From: JBGTKH01 sp041744735
Lineage (GTDB): Bacteria; Planctomycetota; Planctomycetia; Pirellulales; Pirellulaceae
Direction of reading: 5' to 3'
Length of the DNA stretch: 10,387 nucleotides
NCBI GenBank assembly: GCA_041744735.1
Contig: JBGTKH010000196.1
Location: 1-10,387 of the forward strand
Within the stretch, counting starts at the first letter, position 1; each line of letters opens with the position of its first letter. Made by a program: the position numbers and the translations under genes. The notes under the pieces were generated by a model, which was not told the DNA's origin, searched no databases, and was given only the letters and a program-made list of their open reading frames with translations. Below, piece after piece: positions 1-5,950 of this stretch.

Positions 1-230
1 CGGAAGCGCACGTCGCCGTCGAGCAGTTTCCGCGGCGGGTCGCTGGTGCCGTCGGCGAAAATCGTTTGCAGTTCGCCGTCGCCGATGACGACATAGAGAT
101 AGTCCTTCGTGTGCCGATGCAGACCGGTGCTCTGGGCGGGCTCCAGCCGCAGGTCCCACACGCGGACGCGGTCGTTCTCGAACAGCAGCTTGGTGCCCAC
201 GTCGGACGAGATTGGTTGCTGGTCGGGCAT
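1..230 (-). CDS. Cupin-domain protein, N-terminal part (runs off left edge)
   Basis: Reading the minus strand from an ATG at 228-230 gives 76 codons open to the window edge, so the C-terminus is missing. The protein begins MPDQQPISSDVG and contains a cupin-like first motif around residues 36-52: a glycine, then H38-R-H40, then a hydrophobic strand and a GDG turn. The HxH pair is the usual metal-binding pair of cupins; the following glutamate of the classical motif is not evident (Asp43-Tyr44 lie there). A GGAG Shine-Dalgarno core at 238-241 sits 7 nt upstream of the ATG and supports the start. The substrate cannot be inferred. It is divergent from the dehydrogenase at 344. Fold assignment is fairly secure; the function (small sugar or acid binding, or enzymatic) is unknown. 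Confidence 0.8.
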   Translation of the reverse strand, partial: MPDQQPISSDVGTKLLFENDRVRVWDLRLEPAQSTGLHRHTKDYLYVVIGDGELQTIFADGTSDPPRKLLDGDVRF

Positions 231-247
231 CGGTTGACTCCGTCTCA

Positions 248-300
248 TTGGTGAATCGGCTCGGCCTGCGTATAACCAACACACACGATCGCGTTAAATA
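248..300. promoter_or_regulatory. Possible divergent promoter region (cupin / dehydrogenase)
   Basis: On the plus strand, TTGGTG (248-253) and TATAAC (271-276) are separated by 17 nt, which fits a sigma70-type promoter for the gene at 344 with a leader of about 60 nt. On the minus strand, TTAACG and TATACG, also 17 nt apart, overlap the same stretch and could serve the cupin gene. Both are matches by eye to E. coli-type consensus only; planctomycete promoters are less well defined, so this is tentative. Confidence 0.3.
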
Positions 301-343
301 TCGCGCAGCGCGTTAAGCGAAACAAGTGGACGAGAGGTAGACG

Positions 344-1138
344 ATGAGGACAAACGTGTTCTGGCAAGGCAAATGCGTGATCATCACCGGTGCGTCCAGC
401 GGCATCGGACAAGCGCTGGCCGAACATCTCGCCGCGCGCGGCGCAAAGGTCGGGCTGTTGGCGCGGCGCGAGAATCGTTTGACCGAATTGGTGCAGTCGA
501 TCACAACCGCCGGCGGACAAGCCGGCTTTGCGATTGCGAATGTTGCTGATCCCGCGTCAACCTGCGCGGGTGTACGGACCATCGAAGAGCAGTTCGGTCC
601 GTGCGACGTGCTGGTGGCCAACGCGGGCGTGTATCGCAAGACCGACGTGCACAACTTCGACACCGCGGCCGCCAACGAGGTCATCACTACCAACGTGCAA
701 GGCGTGATCAATTCGATCGGCGCCGTGCTGCCGGGCATGGTCCAGCGGCGGCGCGGGAACATTGCGGCGGTGGCCAGTGTGGCGGCCATGCTGGGTTTGC
801 CGGCCGCCGGCGCGTACTCGGCCAGTAAAGCGGCGATCGTGACGCTGATGGAAAGCCTGCGCGTCGATCTGTACCCGCTGAACGTAAAAGTCACCACGAT
901 CTGCCCCGGTTACGTCGACACGGCCATGATCACCGACCACGAACGGCAAACGCTGAAGAACCTTGTTCCCACTGCCGACGCAGCTCGCCGCATCACCCGC
1001 GCCATCGAGCGCGGCCGGCCGGAACTCTGGTTCCCCTGGCCAACGTGGTTCGAGGCGCGGCTGGCTCGCATGCTGCCTTTCAGCCTGTATCGCCGCGTGA
1101 TGGCGAATTTCGAGGAAATGGAAGAAGCCCCCCGATAG
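344..1138 (+). CDS. Short-chain dehydrogenase/reductase (classical SDR)
   Basis: The 264-residue product has every hallmark of a classical SDR, an NAD(P)-dependent oxidoreductase with a Rossmann fold. The cofactor-binding TGASSGIG lies at residues 15-22, NAG at 93-95, and the catalytic tetrad is N117, S145, Y158 and K162 (YSASK motif). A PG turn follows at 188-189. Length is normal for the family. R41-R42 after the second strand (LLARRE) suggests an NADPH preference, which is an inference. The C-terminus from about residue 225 is rich in W, F, P and R, as in several SDRs thought to act near membranes, so a lipid-like substrate is possible but not shown. The ATG is preceded by AGAGG at 333-337 with a 6-nt spacer. 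The gene after it is co-directional with a 90-nt gap. The exact substrate is unknown. Confidence 0.93.
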   Translation: MRTNVFWQGKCVIITGASSGIGQALAEHLAARGAKVGLLARRENRLTELVQSITTAGGQAGFAIANVADPASTCAGVRTIEEQFGPCDVLVANAGVYRKTDVHNFDTAAANEVITTNVQGVINSIGAVLPGMVQRRRGNIAAVASVAAMLGLPAAGAYSASKAAIVTLMESLRVDLYPLNVKVTTICPGYVDTAMITDHERQTLKNLVPTADAARRITRAIERGRPELWFPWPTWFEARLARMLPFSLYRRVMANFEEMEEAPR

Positions 1139-1165
1139 CTTCGCCCCCAAGGCTGGCTGGCGCGG

Positions 1166-1171
1166 TAGAAT
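1166..1171 (+). promoter_or_regulatory. Possible -10 element upstream of the baeRF-like gene
   Basis: TAGAAT lies about 60 nt before the ATG at 1229 in the 90-nt gap after the dehydrogenase gene. It matches TATAAT at 5 of 6 positions. No convincing -35 element is visible 16-18 nt upstream, where the sequence is C-rich. It may give the downstream gene its own transcript, but this is weak. Confidence 0.25.
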
Positions 1172-1216
1172 GATATTGCCGGCCCGGTCCTTCTGGATGT
1201 GAGCGATCGATGAGCG

Positions 1217-1222
1217 AAGGAG
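1217..1222 (+). promoter_or_regulatory. Shine-Dalgarno site fixing the start at 1229
   Basis: AAGGAG, six nucleotides before ATG 1229, is near-ideal. It rules out the ATG at 1210, which opens a different frame and overlaps this site. Confidence 0.75.
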
Positions 1223-1228
1223 AAAACT

Positions 1229-2377
1229 ATGGACGTACTGAAAGCGAGCGACCTGAAAAGTCTCACGGCGGTCAACTCGGGTCCTTGTATTACGATCTTT
1301 ATGCCGACGAGTATTTCCGGACGGGATGGTTTGCAGGACCCCGTGCGATTGAAGAATTTGGTGAAGCAAGCGGAGGAGAAGTTAGTGAATCAGGGCGTTC
1401 GCGCGCCGGATGCCAAAGAGTTGCTCAAGCCGGCCCGCGAATTGCCCAGCAACGAAATCTACTGGCAACGACGCAACAAGGGGCTGGCGGTGTTTGTGGC
1501 TCGAGATCAGTTTCATTCCTATCGTGTGCCGCTGGAGTTGGACGAGTCGGTAATCGTCGACCGGCGGTTTCACGTCAAGCCGTTGTTGCCCCTGCTGACC
1601 GGCGACGGGCGCTATTTCATACTGGCCGTGAGCCAAAACAAACCCCGGCTGTTGGAGGCGACGCGGTACGGCGTGGAGGAGTTGGAAGTTAACGCGTTAC
1701 CCGGCAGCATGAAGCAGGCGCTGAATTACGACTGGACCGCGCGCGGCCCGACACCGCATTCCGGCGCGCCCGGGCCGGGAAAACAGACCGGTGTGTTTCA
1801 CGGGCAAGGCGGCGAGCGGGATACGTCGAAGGACGATTTGGCTCAGTACTTCCGCATGATTGATGCGTCGCTGCATGCAACATTGCGCGAGGAACGGGCG
1901 CCGCTGCTGCTGGCCGGTGTGGACTTTCTGCTACCGATCTATCGCGAGGTCTGCACTTATTCACATTTGTCCGACAAGGTGCTGTCGGGCAACTGCGATC
2001 ATGTCAGTCCCAAAGAACTGCATGACCGCACGTGGCCGCTGATGCAACCTCATTTCGACAAGGCTCGCGAAGACGCCGCCGCCAAGTACCGGCACCTGAT
2101 GGGCACGGGCACGACGGCGGGCGACGTCGAGCACGTCGTGTCCGCTGCGTATCAAGGCCGCGTGGAATCGCTGTTCGTGGATTATCACGCGCACCAATGG
2201 GGCACGTACGATCCGGCGACGTACAAGGTAGAAGTGCACGCCGAGGCTCAGCCGGGCGACGACGACTTGCTCGACTTCGCCGCCGTGCAGACGCTGCTGC
2301 ATCGCGGCGCGGTTTATGCCGTCGATCGCGAACAAACACCAGACGGCGCGCCGCTGGCAGCGGTGTTGCGATTTTGA
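1229..2377 (+). CDS. Bacterial archaeo-eukaryotic release factor-like protein (baeRF family 3-like)
   Basis: The 382-residue protein resembles bacterial homologues of the archaeo-eukaryotic release factor 1/Pelota fold, by my recollection of family 3. Supporting features are an N-terminal strand followed by PTSISGRDGLQDPVRLKN (about residues 26-43), a helix with paired charges (KQAEEKL), a mid-protein glycine-rich loop HGQGG at 191-195 followed by an acidic helix (KDDLAQYFRMID), a strand APLLLAGVDFLLPIY, and the C-terminal DLLDFAAVQTLLHRGAVYAV segment where the last domain ends. The loop sits roughly where eRF1 proteins carry the GGQ that acts in peptide release, but this correspondence is only suggestive. 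Proteins of this superfamily are linked to ribosome rescue, hibernation or quality control; no specific role is shown for this one. No signal peptide or membrane segment is seen, so it is presumably cytoplasmic. Neighbouring genes give no functional hint. The family call is from memory of motifs and would need a profile search. Confidence 0.72.
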   Translation: MDVLKASDLKSLTAVNSGPCITIFMPTSISGRDGLQDPVRLKNLVKQAEEKLVNQGVRAPDAKELLKPARELPSNEIYWQRRNKGLAVFVARDQFHSYRVPLELDESVIVDRRFHVKPLLPLLTGDGRYFILAVSQNKPRLLEATRYGVEELEVNALPGSMKQALNYDWTARGPTPHSGAPGPGKQTGVFHGQGGERDTSKDDLAQYFRMIDASLHATLREERAPLLLAGVDFLLPIYREVCTYSHLSDKVLSGNCDHVSPKELHDRTWPLMQPHFDKAREDAAAKYRHLMGTGTTAGDVEHVVSAAYQGRVESLFVDYHAHQWGTYDPATYKVEVHAEAQPGDDDLLDFAAVQTLLHRGAVYAVDREQTPDGAPLAAVLRF

Positions 2378-2394
2378 TGCGCTTGAGATCCGAG

Positions 2395-2442
2395 TCGTAG
2401 GCCGGATTGCCAATCCGGCCGGATTAGCAATCCGGCCTACGA
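2395..2442. repeat. 48-nt palindromic REP-like element
   Basis: Arms TCGTAGGCCGGATTGC (2395-2410) and GCAATCCGGCCTACGA (2427-2442) are perfect complements, and the centre AATCCGG/CCGGATT (2412-2425) continues the pairing after one C-A mismatch. It can also be read as two overlapping palindromes that share GGCC at 2417-2420. It sits between the convergent baeRF-like and cdsA genes. No T-run follows on either strand, so it is not a canonical intrinsic terminator, although a stem this long could still block exonucleases or transcription from both sides. It is related to the elements at 3405-3532. Confidence 0.85.
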
Positions 2443-3339
2443 TCAACCCACGAGTTCCACAACCCAGCACATGTACGCGGCCGGGGCGGCGGCGAGGACG
2501 GAGTCGATGATGTCGAGCACGCCGCCGAGCCCGCGAAGCCAGGTGCTGGAATCTTTGCGGCCCATGTCGCGCTTCAGCAGCGATTCGGACAGGTCGCCCA
2601 GCATGCCCGCCACTGCGACGATCAGCCCGTACAGCAAACTGCCCCACCACGGCGCGGCGGCTTGAGACGTACCGACCAGCCAGGGCACGAAGAATTGGAA
2701 GACAAGCCACGAGACAACGCAGGCCGTGAAAATGCCGCCGATCGCGCCTTCCACGGTCTTGCCGGGACTTAGCACCGGCGACATTTTGTGGCGGCCGAAC
2801 GAACGGCCGAAGGTGTACGCGCCGATATCCGAAAACTTGACGACCATGATCATCGACAGCAGCGCCGCCATGCCCCATAGGTTGTCGCGGAACAGCCGCA
2901 GTTCGATGATGAAACTCATCAGCAGTCCCACATAGACCATCACAAAGCAGCCGAGTGCGACGTTCACGATCGACGTGCCCGGCTGCTTGTAGCGTCGCAT
3001 CTCGGCGACAAATGACAAGCCGATGCCGAGTGCCAACGCAGCCAGCGGCCAGCCCAATTTGCCCAGTGCACAGTCGGCGGGATATTGCTGCCACAGGATC
3101 GGCGCACTGGCGGCGACAACAACTGCCACAGTCCCGATGTAAGTTGACCAGACGGCGGGACGAAGATTCTTGGCCGAGAGCAGATCAAGCACTTCCGCCG
3201 CAGCCAGCGCTGCAACCAGAATCACCACCGGGGCAAACCAAATCCCCGGTCGTCCCAAATTATGGACCAAGTCGAGCCAAATCAGCAGCGCCAACAGCGC
3301 CAAGATGATCGCGGCCGAGATTAATCGCCATCGCAGCAC
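2443..3339 (-). CDS. cdsA: Phosphatidate cytidylyltransferase (CDP-diglyceride synthase)
   Basis: The enzyme makes CDP-diacylglycerol from phosphatidic acid and CTP in the inner membrane, the branch point for bacterial phospholipids. The 298-residue product has about eight hydrophobic segments and a C-terminal CDS signature at residues 253-279: S-L-L-K-R, then K262-D263, G270-x-G-G, D276 and D279. Three positions depart from the textbook pattern: the usual H is L271, the usual R is I277, and a P/G/S position is R269. The acidic and lysine residues remain, so activity is likely. I chose GTG at 3337-3339 because AAGGA (3347-3351) precedes it by 7 nt; a TTG at 3394-3396 would add 19 polar residues and has no such site. 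It lies downstream of uppS on the same strand, the common uppS-cdsA arrangement, though about 200 nt of repeats intervene. Confidence 0.93.
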   Translation of the reverse strand: MLRWRLISAAIILALLALLIWLDLVHNLGRPGIWFAPVVILVAALAAAEVLDLLSAKNLRPAVWSTYIGTVAVVVAASAPILWQQYPADCALGKLGWPLAALALGIGLSFVAEMRRYKQPGTSIVNVALGCFVMVYVGLLMSFIIELRLFRDNLWGMAALLSMIMVVKFSDIGAYTFGRSFGRHKMSPVLSPGKTVEGAIGGIFTACVVSWLVFQFFVPWLVGTSQAAAPWWGSLLYGLIVAVAGMLGDLSESLLKRDMGRKDSSTWLRGLGGVLDIIDSVLAAAPAAYMCWVVELVG

Positions 3340-3346
3340 AGAGTGT

Positions 3347-3351
3347 TCCTT
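3347..3351 (-). promoter_or_regulatory. Shine-Dalgarno site for cdsA
   Basis: AAGGA on the minus strand, 7 nt before GTG 3339. It selects this GTG over the TTG 57 nt upstream, which lies next to a hairpin repeat. Confidence 0.65.
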
Positions 3352-3404
3352 AATCGATTGCGATAGGGAATGTCCAAGTCGATACGTGCTGCGCAAAAAC
3401 TGTA

Positions 3405-3425
3405 GGACGGATTGCTAATCCGTCC
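3405..3425. repeat. 21-nt palindrome, GGACGGATT type, copy 1
   Basis: Arms GGACGGATT and AATCCGTCC flank a 3-nt centre (GCT). It is in the uppS-cdsA junction and belongs to the same family as the 2395-2442 element. The third base pair of the stem is A-T here and C-G there, a compensatory change that keeps the stem. Confidence 0.8.
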
Positions 3426-3438
3426 ATCGTGCACGGGG

Positions 3439-3463
3439 AAAAAAACCGGGCGGCTGGCGCCGC
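3439..3463 (-). terminator. Terminator-like hairpin between uppS and cdsA
   Basis: Read on the minus strand, GCGGC-GCCA-GCCGC (3463 down to 3450) forms a short GC-rich stem with a 4-nt loop, followed after CCGG by seven T residues (3445-3439). The layout resembles a weak intrinsic terminator or attenuator. The 4-nt gap before the T-run and the 5-bp stem make it marginal. If real, it would lower cdsA transcription relative to uppS. Confidence 0.35.
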
Positions 3464-3472
3464 ACCGCTACG

Positions 3473-3532
3473 CGTAGGACGGATTGCCAATCCGTCCTGC
3501 GTTTGATGGACGGATTGGCAATCCGTCCTACG
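3473..3532. repeat. Paired palindromes, GGACGGATT type, copies 2 and 3
   Basis: Two 21-nt palindromes (3477-3497 and 3508-3528) lie 10 nt apart. Outer arms CGTAGGACGGATTGCC (3473-3488) and GGCAATCCGTCCTACG (3517-3532) are also perfect 16-nt complements, so the pair can fold either as two small hairpins or as one long one. The doublet design mirrors the 2395-2442 element. It begins 14 nt beyond the uppS stop. Confidence 0.82.
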
Positions 3533-3546
3533 GGGTTGTACTGCGT

Positions 3547-4302
3547 TCAACTCTGCAGCCCTCCGAAGCGTCGATCGCGGGCCGCGAAGTCGCGGATCGC
3601 TTGATGTAAGTCGGCGATTTGAAATTCGGGCCAGCAACGGTCGGTCACCCACAGCTCGGCGTAGCTAATTTGCCACAACAGAAAGTTGCTAATCCGCATC
3701 TCGCCGGCCGTGCGAATCATCAAGTCAGGGTCGGGCATGCCGCGGGTATAGAGGTAGTTGGAAATCAACTCTTCGGACAGATCTTCAGGATCCAGGTGGC
3801 CGTCGCGCACGTCTTCGGCGATGCGGCGTACAGCGTCGAGCATCTCGGCCCGGCCGCCGTAGTTGATCGCCAGGCAAAGCCGCGTGCCGGTGTTGCCCGC
3901 GCTGAGTTCGATCGTCTTGTCCATCTCGCGCTGGACGCCGTCGGGAATTCCGTCGCGTCGGCCGATGATGCTGACGGAGATCCCCTGCTGCATGATCGTG
4001 CTGCGTTCCTCGATCATGTACTGTTCCAGCAGATGCATCAGGAAATCCAACTCCGCGGCCGGGCGCTTCCAGTTTTCGCTGGACAGACAATATAGCGTCA
4101 GTTGCTCGATCCCCAACCGAGTGCATTCTTCGACCGTCCGGCGCACGCTGGCCACGCCCTGCCGGTGTCCTTCGATCCGCGGCAAATTCCGCCGCTGCGC
4201 CCAACGCCCGTTTCCATCCATAATCACAGCAATATGCCGCGGCCGCTTTTCCGGCGGAACTTCGAGTTCGTCGTCGGCAGTGATGATGGATGACTGTGAC
4301 AC
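3547..4302 (-). CDS. uppS: Isoprenyl transferase / undecaprenyl diphosphate synthase
   Basis: This cis-prenyltransferase condenses isopentenyl diphosphate onto farnesyl diphosphate to give undecaprenyl diphosphate, the lipid carrier for cell-wall glycans. The 251-residue length is standard. Visible family motifs are HIAVIMDGNGRWA at residues 23-35 with catalytic D29, YCLSSENWKRP, NYGGR, and DPDLMIRTAGEMRISNFLLWQ with the arginines that bind the substrate pyrophosphate (the common RTSGE reads RTAGE). The start is GTG at 4300-4302; no other ATG, GTG or TTG occurs before the catalytic motif. There is no Shine-Dalgarno match: the nine bases before it read CTCCCCGCC on the coding strand, and beyond them begins a heptanucleotide array. 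Translation may therefore depend on leaderless or coupled initiation, or on local structure. It precedes cdsA and follows purA on the same strand. Confidence 0.95.
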   Translation of the reverse strand: MSQSSIITADDELEVPPEKRPRHIAVIMDGNGRWAQRRNLPRIEGHRQGVASVRRTVEECTRLGIEQLTLYCLSSENWKRPAAELDFLMHLLEQYMIEERSTIMQQGISVSIIGRRDGIPDGVQREMDKTIELSAGNTGTRLCLAINYGGRAEMLDAVRRIAEDVRDGHLDPEDLSEELISNYLYTRGMPDPDLMIRTAGEMRISNFLLWQISYAELWVTDRCWPEFQIADLHQAIRDFAARDRRFGGLQS

Positions 4303-4311
4303 GGCGGGGAG

Positions 4312-4444
4312 GGTTCAGAGGTCAGAGGTCAGGGTTCAGAGGTCAGAGGTCAGGGGTCAGGGGTCAGGGGTCAGAGGTCAGAGGTCAGAGGTCAGAGGTA
4401 CTGGGTCAACGGTCAAAGGTGATAAGTCAGAGATTAGAGGTCAG
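4312..4444. repeat. Heptanucleotide tandem array, 19 units (RGGTCAG)
   Basis: Nineteen uninterrupted 7-nt units fill exactly 133 nt. The first twelve (4312-4395) are AGGTCAG, GGGTCAG or GGTTCAG; the last seven are decayed (for example AGGTACT, CGGTCAA, AGATTAG). On the strand carrying purA-uppS-cdsA it reads as (CTGACCY)n, so the transcript would hold a C/U-rich repeat directly before the uppS start. Short-period arrays like this change length by slippage. The gradient from clean to decayed units suggests recent expansion at the uppS-proximal end. Confidence 0.92.
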
Positions 4445-4472
4445 AAGCAATTTCCATTAACCATCGATTGCC

Positions 4473-4552
4473 TCGGTCTTCTCTGGACCCTGAACCCCAA
4501 CCCCTGAACCCTAACTTCGGTCTTCTCTGAACCCTGACCACTGAACCCTAAC
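4473..4552. repeat. Inverted counterpart of the heptad array with a 44-nt direct repeat
   Basis: This stretch carries CTGAACCC, CCTGACC and CCCTAAC words, the reverse complement of the heptads at 4312-4444. A 13-nt word TCGGTCTTCTCTG occurs exactly at 4473-4485 and 4517-4529, each followed by RACCCTGAMC, giving a 44-nt direct repeat. The repeat reaches the end of purA: the purA stop codon (4548-4550) is part of a GGTTAGGGTTCAG word on the minus strand. With the array to the left it could form a long imperfect hairpin. Confidence 0.75.
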
Positions 4553-5846
4553 CTCTTGCGGTGGCGAACATCGTTTGTTCCCGGTCGGGCCCGACGGAGA
4601 CGACTTCGATCGGGCGGCCGACCAATTGGCTGATGCGGTCCAGGTAGCGGCGGGCGTTCGTTGGCAGGTCTTCCATGCGCCGGATGCCGGTCACGTCTTG
4701 TTGCCAGCCGGGCAATGACTCGTAAATCGGCTGGATGCGCCGCAAATCGTCGACGTGACTCGGGAAATGATCGACCGGCCGGCCGTCCAATTCATAAGCC
4801 ACGCAAACGCTGATCTCGGGCAATTGGCTGAGCACGTCCAGCATCATCATCGACAGCACATCAACGCCGCTCAGCCGCGCCGTGTAGCGCACGGCCACGG
4901 CGTCGAACCATCCGCAGCGGCGCGGGCGGCCGGTGGTCGTTCCGTACTCCTTGCCAAGTTCGCGAATGTGCTGGCCGACGTCATTATCCTGTTCGGTCGG
5001 GAACGGCCCGCCGCCGACGCGAGTGCTGTAACATTTGGCAACACCGATTACTTTGTTGATCCACTTCGCGGGAACTCCCGAGCCCGACGACACGCCGACG
5101 CCCGAACTGTTGCTGCTGGTCACGAACGGGAACGTGCCGTGGTCGATGTCCAGCAGGGCTCCCTGCGCCCCTTCGAACAACACGCGCTTGCCTTGTTCGA
5201 CTGCATCCAGCAGATAGTTGGTTGTGTCGCCGACGAACGGACTCAGCCGCTCGGCGTAACCGCAGAATTCCTCGAAGATCGGTCCGGCTTCGAGCAACGT
5301 CGCCGCCGGCTGGCTGTTCAAGCCGGCCAGCATTTGATTCTTGGCGGCCACGATCCGCTCGACCTTGGCTTTGAAATCGCCGCGGAACATGTCGCCCAGC
5401 CGGATGGCAAACGAGCGGCCCACTTTGTCGCGATAGCAGGGCCCGATGCCGCGCAGCGTGGTGCCGATGTTTTCGCCTTCGACCACGCTCTCGTTGATCA
5501 CGCGGTCTTCGGCGATGTGCCACGGGCAAACCACGTGGGCGCGATCGCTGAGCATCAAGTTTTCGCTGACCCGAATGCCACGCCCGGTGAGTGATTCGAT
5601 CTCGGCAAGAATCGTCGGCGGATTCAACACCACGCCGGCCGTCACGACGTTCATCACACCCGGGTTCAGAATGCCGCTGGGTATGTGGTGCAGCTTGTAC
5701 GTCTGGCCGCCGATCACCACGGTGTGCCCAGCGTTTGCGCCCCCTTGGTAACGGACGACAATGTCAAACTGCGAGGTGAGCAGATCGACGAGTTTTCCTT
5801 TGGCCTCGTCGCCCCACTGCAGACCAATGACGCATGTTCCTGACAC
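4548..5846 (-). CDS. purA: Adenylosuccinate synthetase
   Basis: PurA joins IMP and aspartate using GTP, the first committed step to AMP. The 432-residue product matches the family length. Motifs are QWGDEAKGK at residues 10-18 (D13 at the expected catalytic position), NAGHT at 38-42 with catalytic H41, GTTLRGIGPCYRDK ending at 141, the EGAQG segment, and TTTGRPRRCGWFD at 303-315. Two substitutions stand out: the usual GDEGKGK glycine is A15, and GTTGRGIGP reads GTTLRGIGP. I chose GTG 5844-5846 because GGAGGGG (5854-5860) precedes it by 7 nt and because the N-terminus then aligns with PurA proteins; a TTG at 5883-5885 would add 13 residues and put the ribosome site inside the gene. The last residues and stop codon border a repeat tract. 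It lies upstream of uppS and cdsA, and co-transcription is possible. Confidence 0.96.
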   Translation of the reverse strand: MSGTCVIGLQWGDEAKGKLVDLLTSQFDIVVRYQGGANAGHTVVIGGQTYKLHHIPSGILNPGVMNVVTAGVVLNPPTILAEIESLTGRGIRVSENLMLSDRAHVVCPWHIAEDRVINESVVEGENIGTTLRGIGPCYRDKVGRSFAIRLGDMFRGDFKAKVERIVAAKNQMLAGLNSQPAATLLEAGPIFEEFCGYAERLSPFVGDTTNYLLDAVEQGKRVLFEGAQGALLDIDHGTFPFVTSSNSSGVGVSSGSGVPAKWINKVIGVAKCYSTRVGGGPFPTEQDNDVGQHIRELGKEYGTTTGRPRRCGWFDAVAVRYTARLSGVDVLSMMMLDVLSQLPEISVCVAYELDGRPVDHFPSHVDDLRRIQPIYESLPGWQQDVTGIRRMEDLPTNARRYLDRISQLVGRPIEVVSVGPDREQTMFATARG

Positions 5847-5853
5847 TGCGAGT

Positions 5854-5860
5854 CCCCTCC
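5854..5860 (-). promoter_or_regulatory. Shine-Dalgarno site for purA
   Basis: GGAGGGG on the minus strand, 7 nt before GTG 5846. It is strong and decides the start over the in-frame TTG at 5885. Confidence 0.75.
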
Positions 5861-5892
5861 AAATGCACCATTTACGTAAGTCCAAACACGCC

Positions 5893-5922
5893 AGTCTAGG
5901 TTGCCAGACCCAAAGTGGTCAA
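5893..5922 (-). promoter_or_regulatory. Possible purA promoter
   Basis: On the minus strand, TTGACC (5922-5917) and TAGACT (5898-5893) lie 18 nt apart, about 47 nt before the GTG start. Matches to sigma70 consensus are 5/6 and 4/6. It lies just downstream of the hairpin-repeat array, which would then be upstream of the promoter and not in the transcript. Confidence 0.38.
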
Positions 5923-5950
5923 GTTGGCGAATATGAGCGTCGCTGTACAT

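Noticed and set aside
557..1369. Long antisense open frame (270 aa) over the dehydrogenase gene
   Set aside because: It lies opposite a clear SDR gene and crosses into the next gene. The composition (R, H, A, G-rich) is typical of an antisense frame in high-GC DNA, and no family motif is present.
2395..2442. Bidirectional intrinsic terminator
   Set aside because: The stem is long but no T-run follows on either strand, and related copies occur inside the uppS-cdsA junction. A REP-like repeat fits better, though some termination effect cannot be excluded.
2316..2510. Small frames containing RIANPAGLAIRPT-type peptides
   Set aside because: These peptides are translations of the GGCCGGATT palindromes. 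Such spurious small proteins are an artefact of this repeat family.
1961..3094. Antisense open frame of 377 aa across the baeRF-like 3' end and cdsA
   Set aside because: It spans two convergent real genes and the palindrome between them. It is arginine-rich with no recognisable domain, so it is a shadow frame.
4312..4444. CRISPR or iteron-type replication origin
   Set aside because: Seven-nucleotide units without spacers, no DnaA-box set, no AT-rich stretch and no replication gene nearby. It is better described as a microsatellite.
3863..4507. Plus-strand open frame ending in a periodic seven-residue repeat
   Set aside because: The repeats are only the translation of the heptanucleotide array, and the rest is antisense to uppS. 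It should not be reported as a repeat protein.
4755..5594. Plus-strand open frame of 279 aa inside purA
   Set aside because: It is fully antisense to well-conserved PurA, and its sequence lacks domain motifs.
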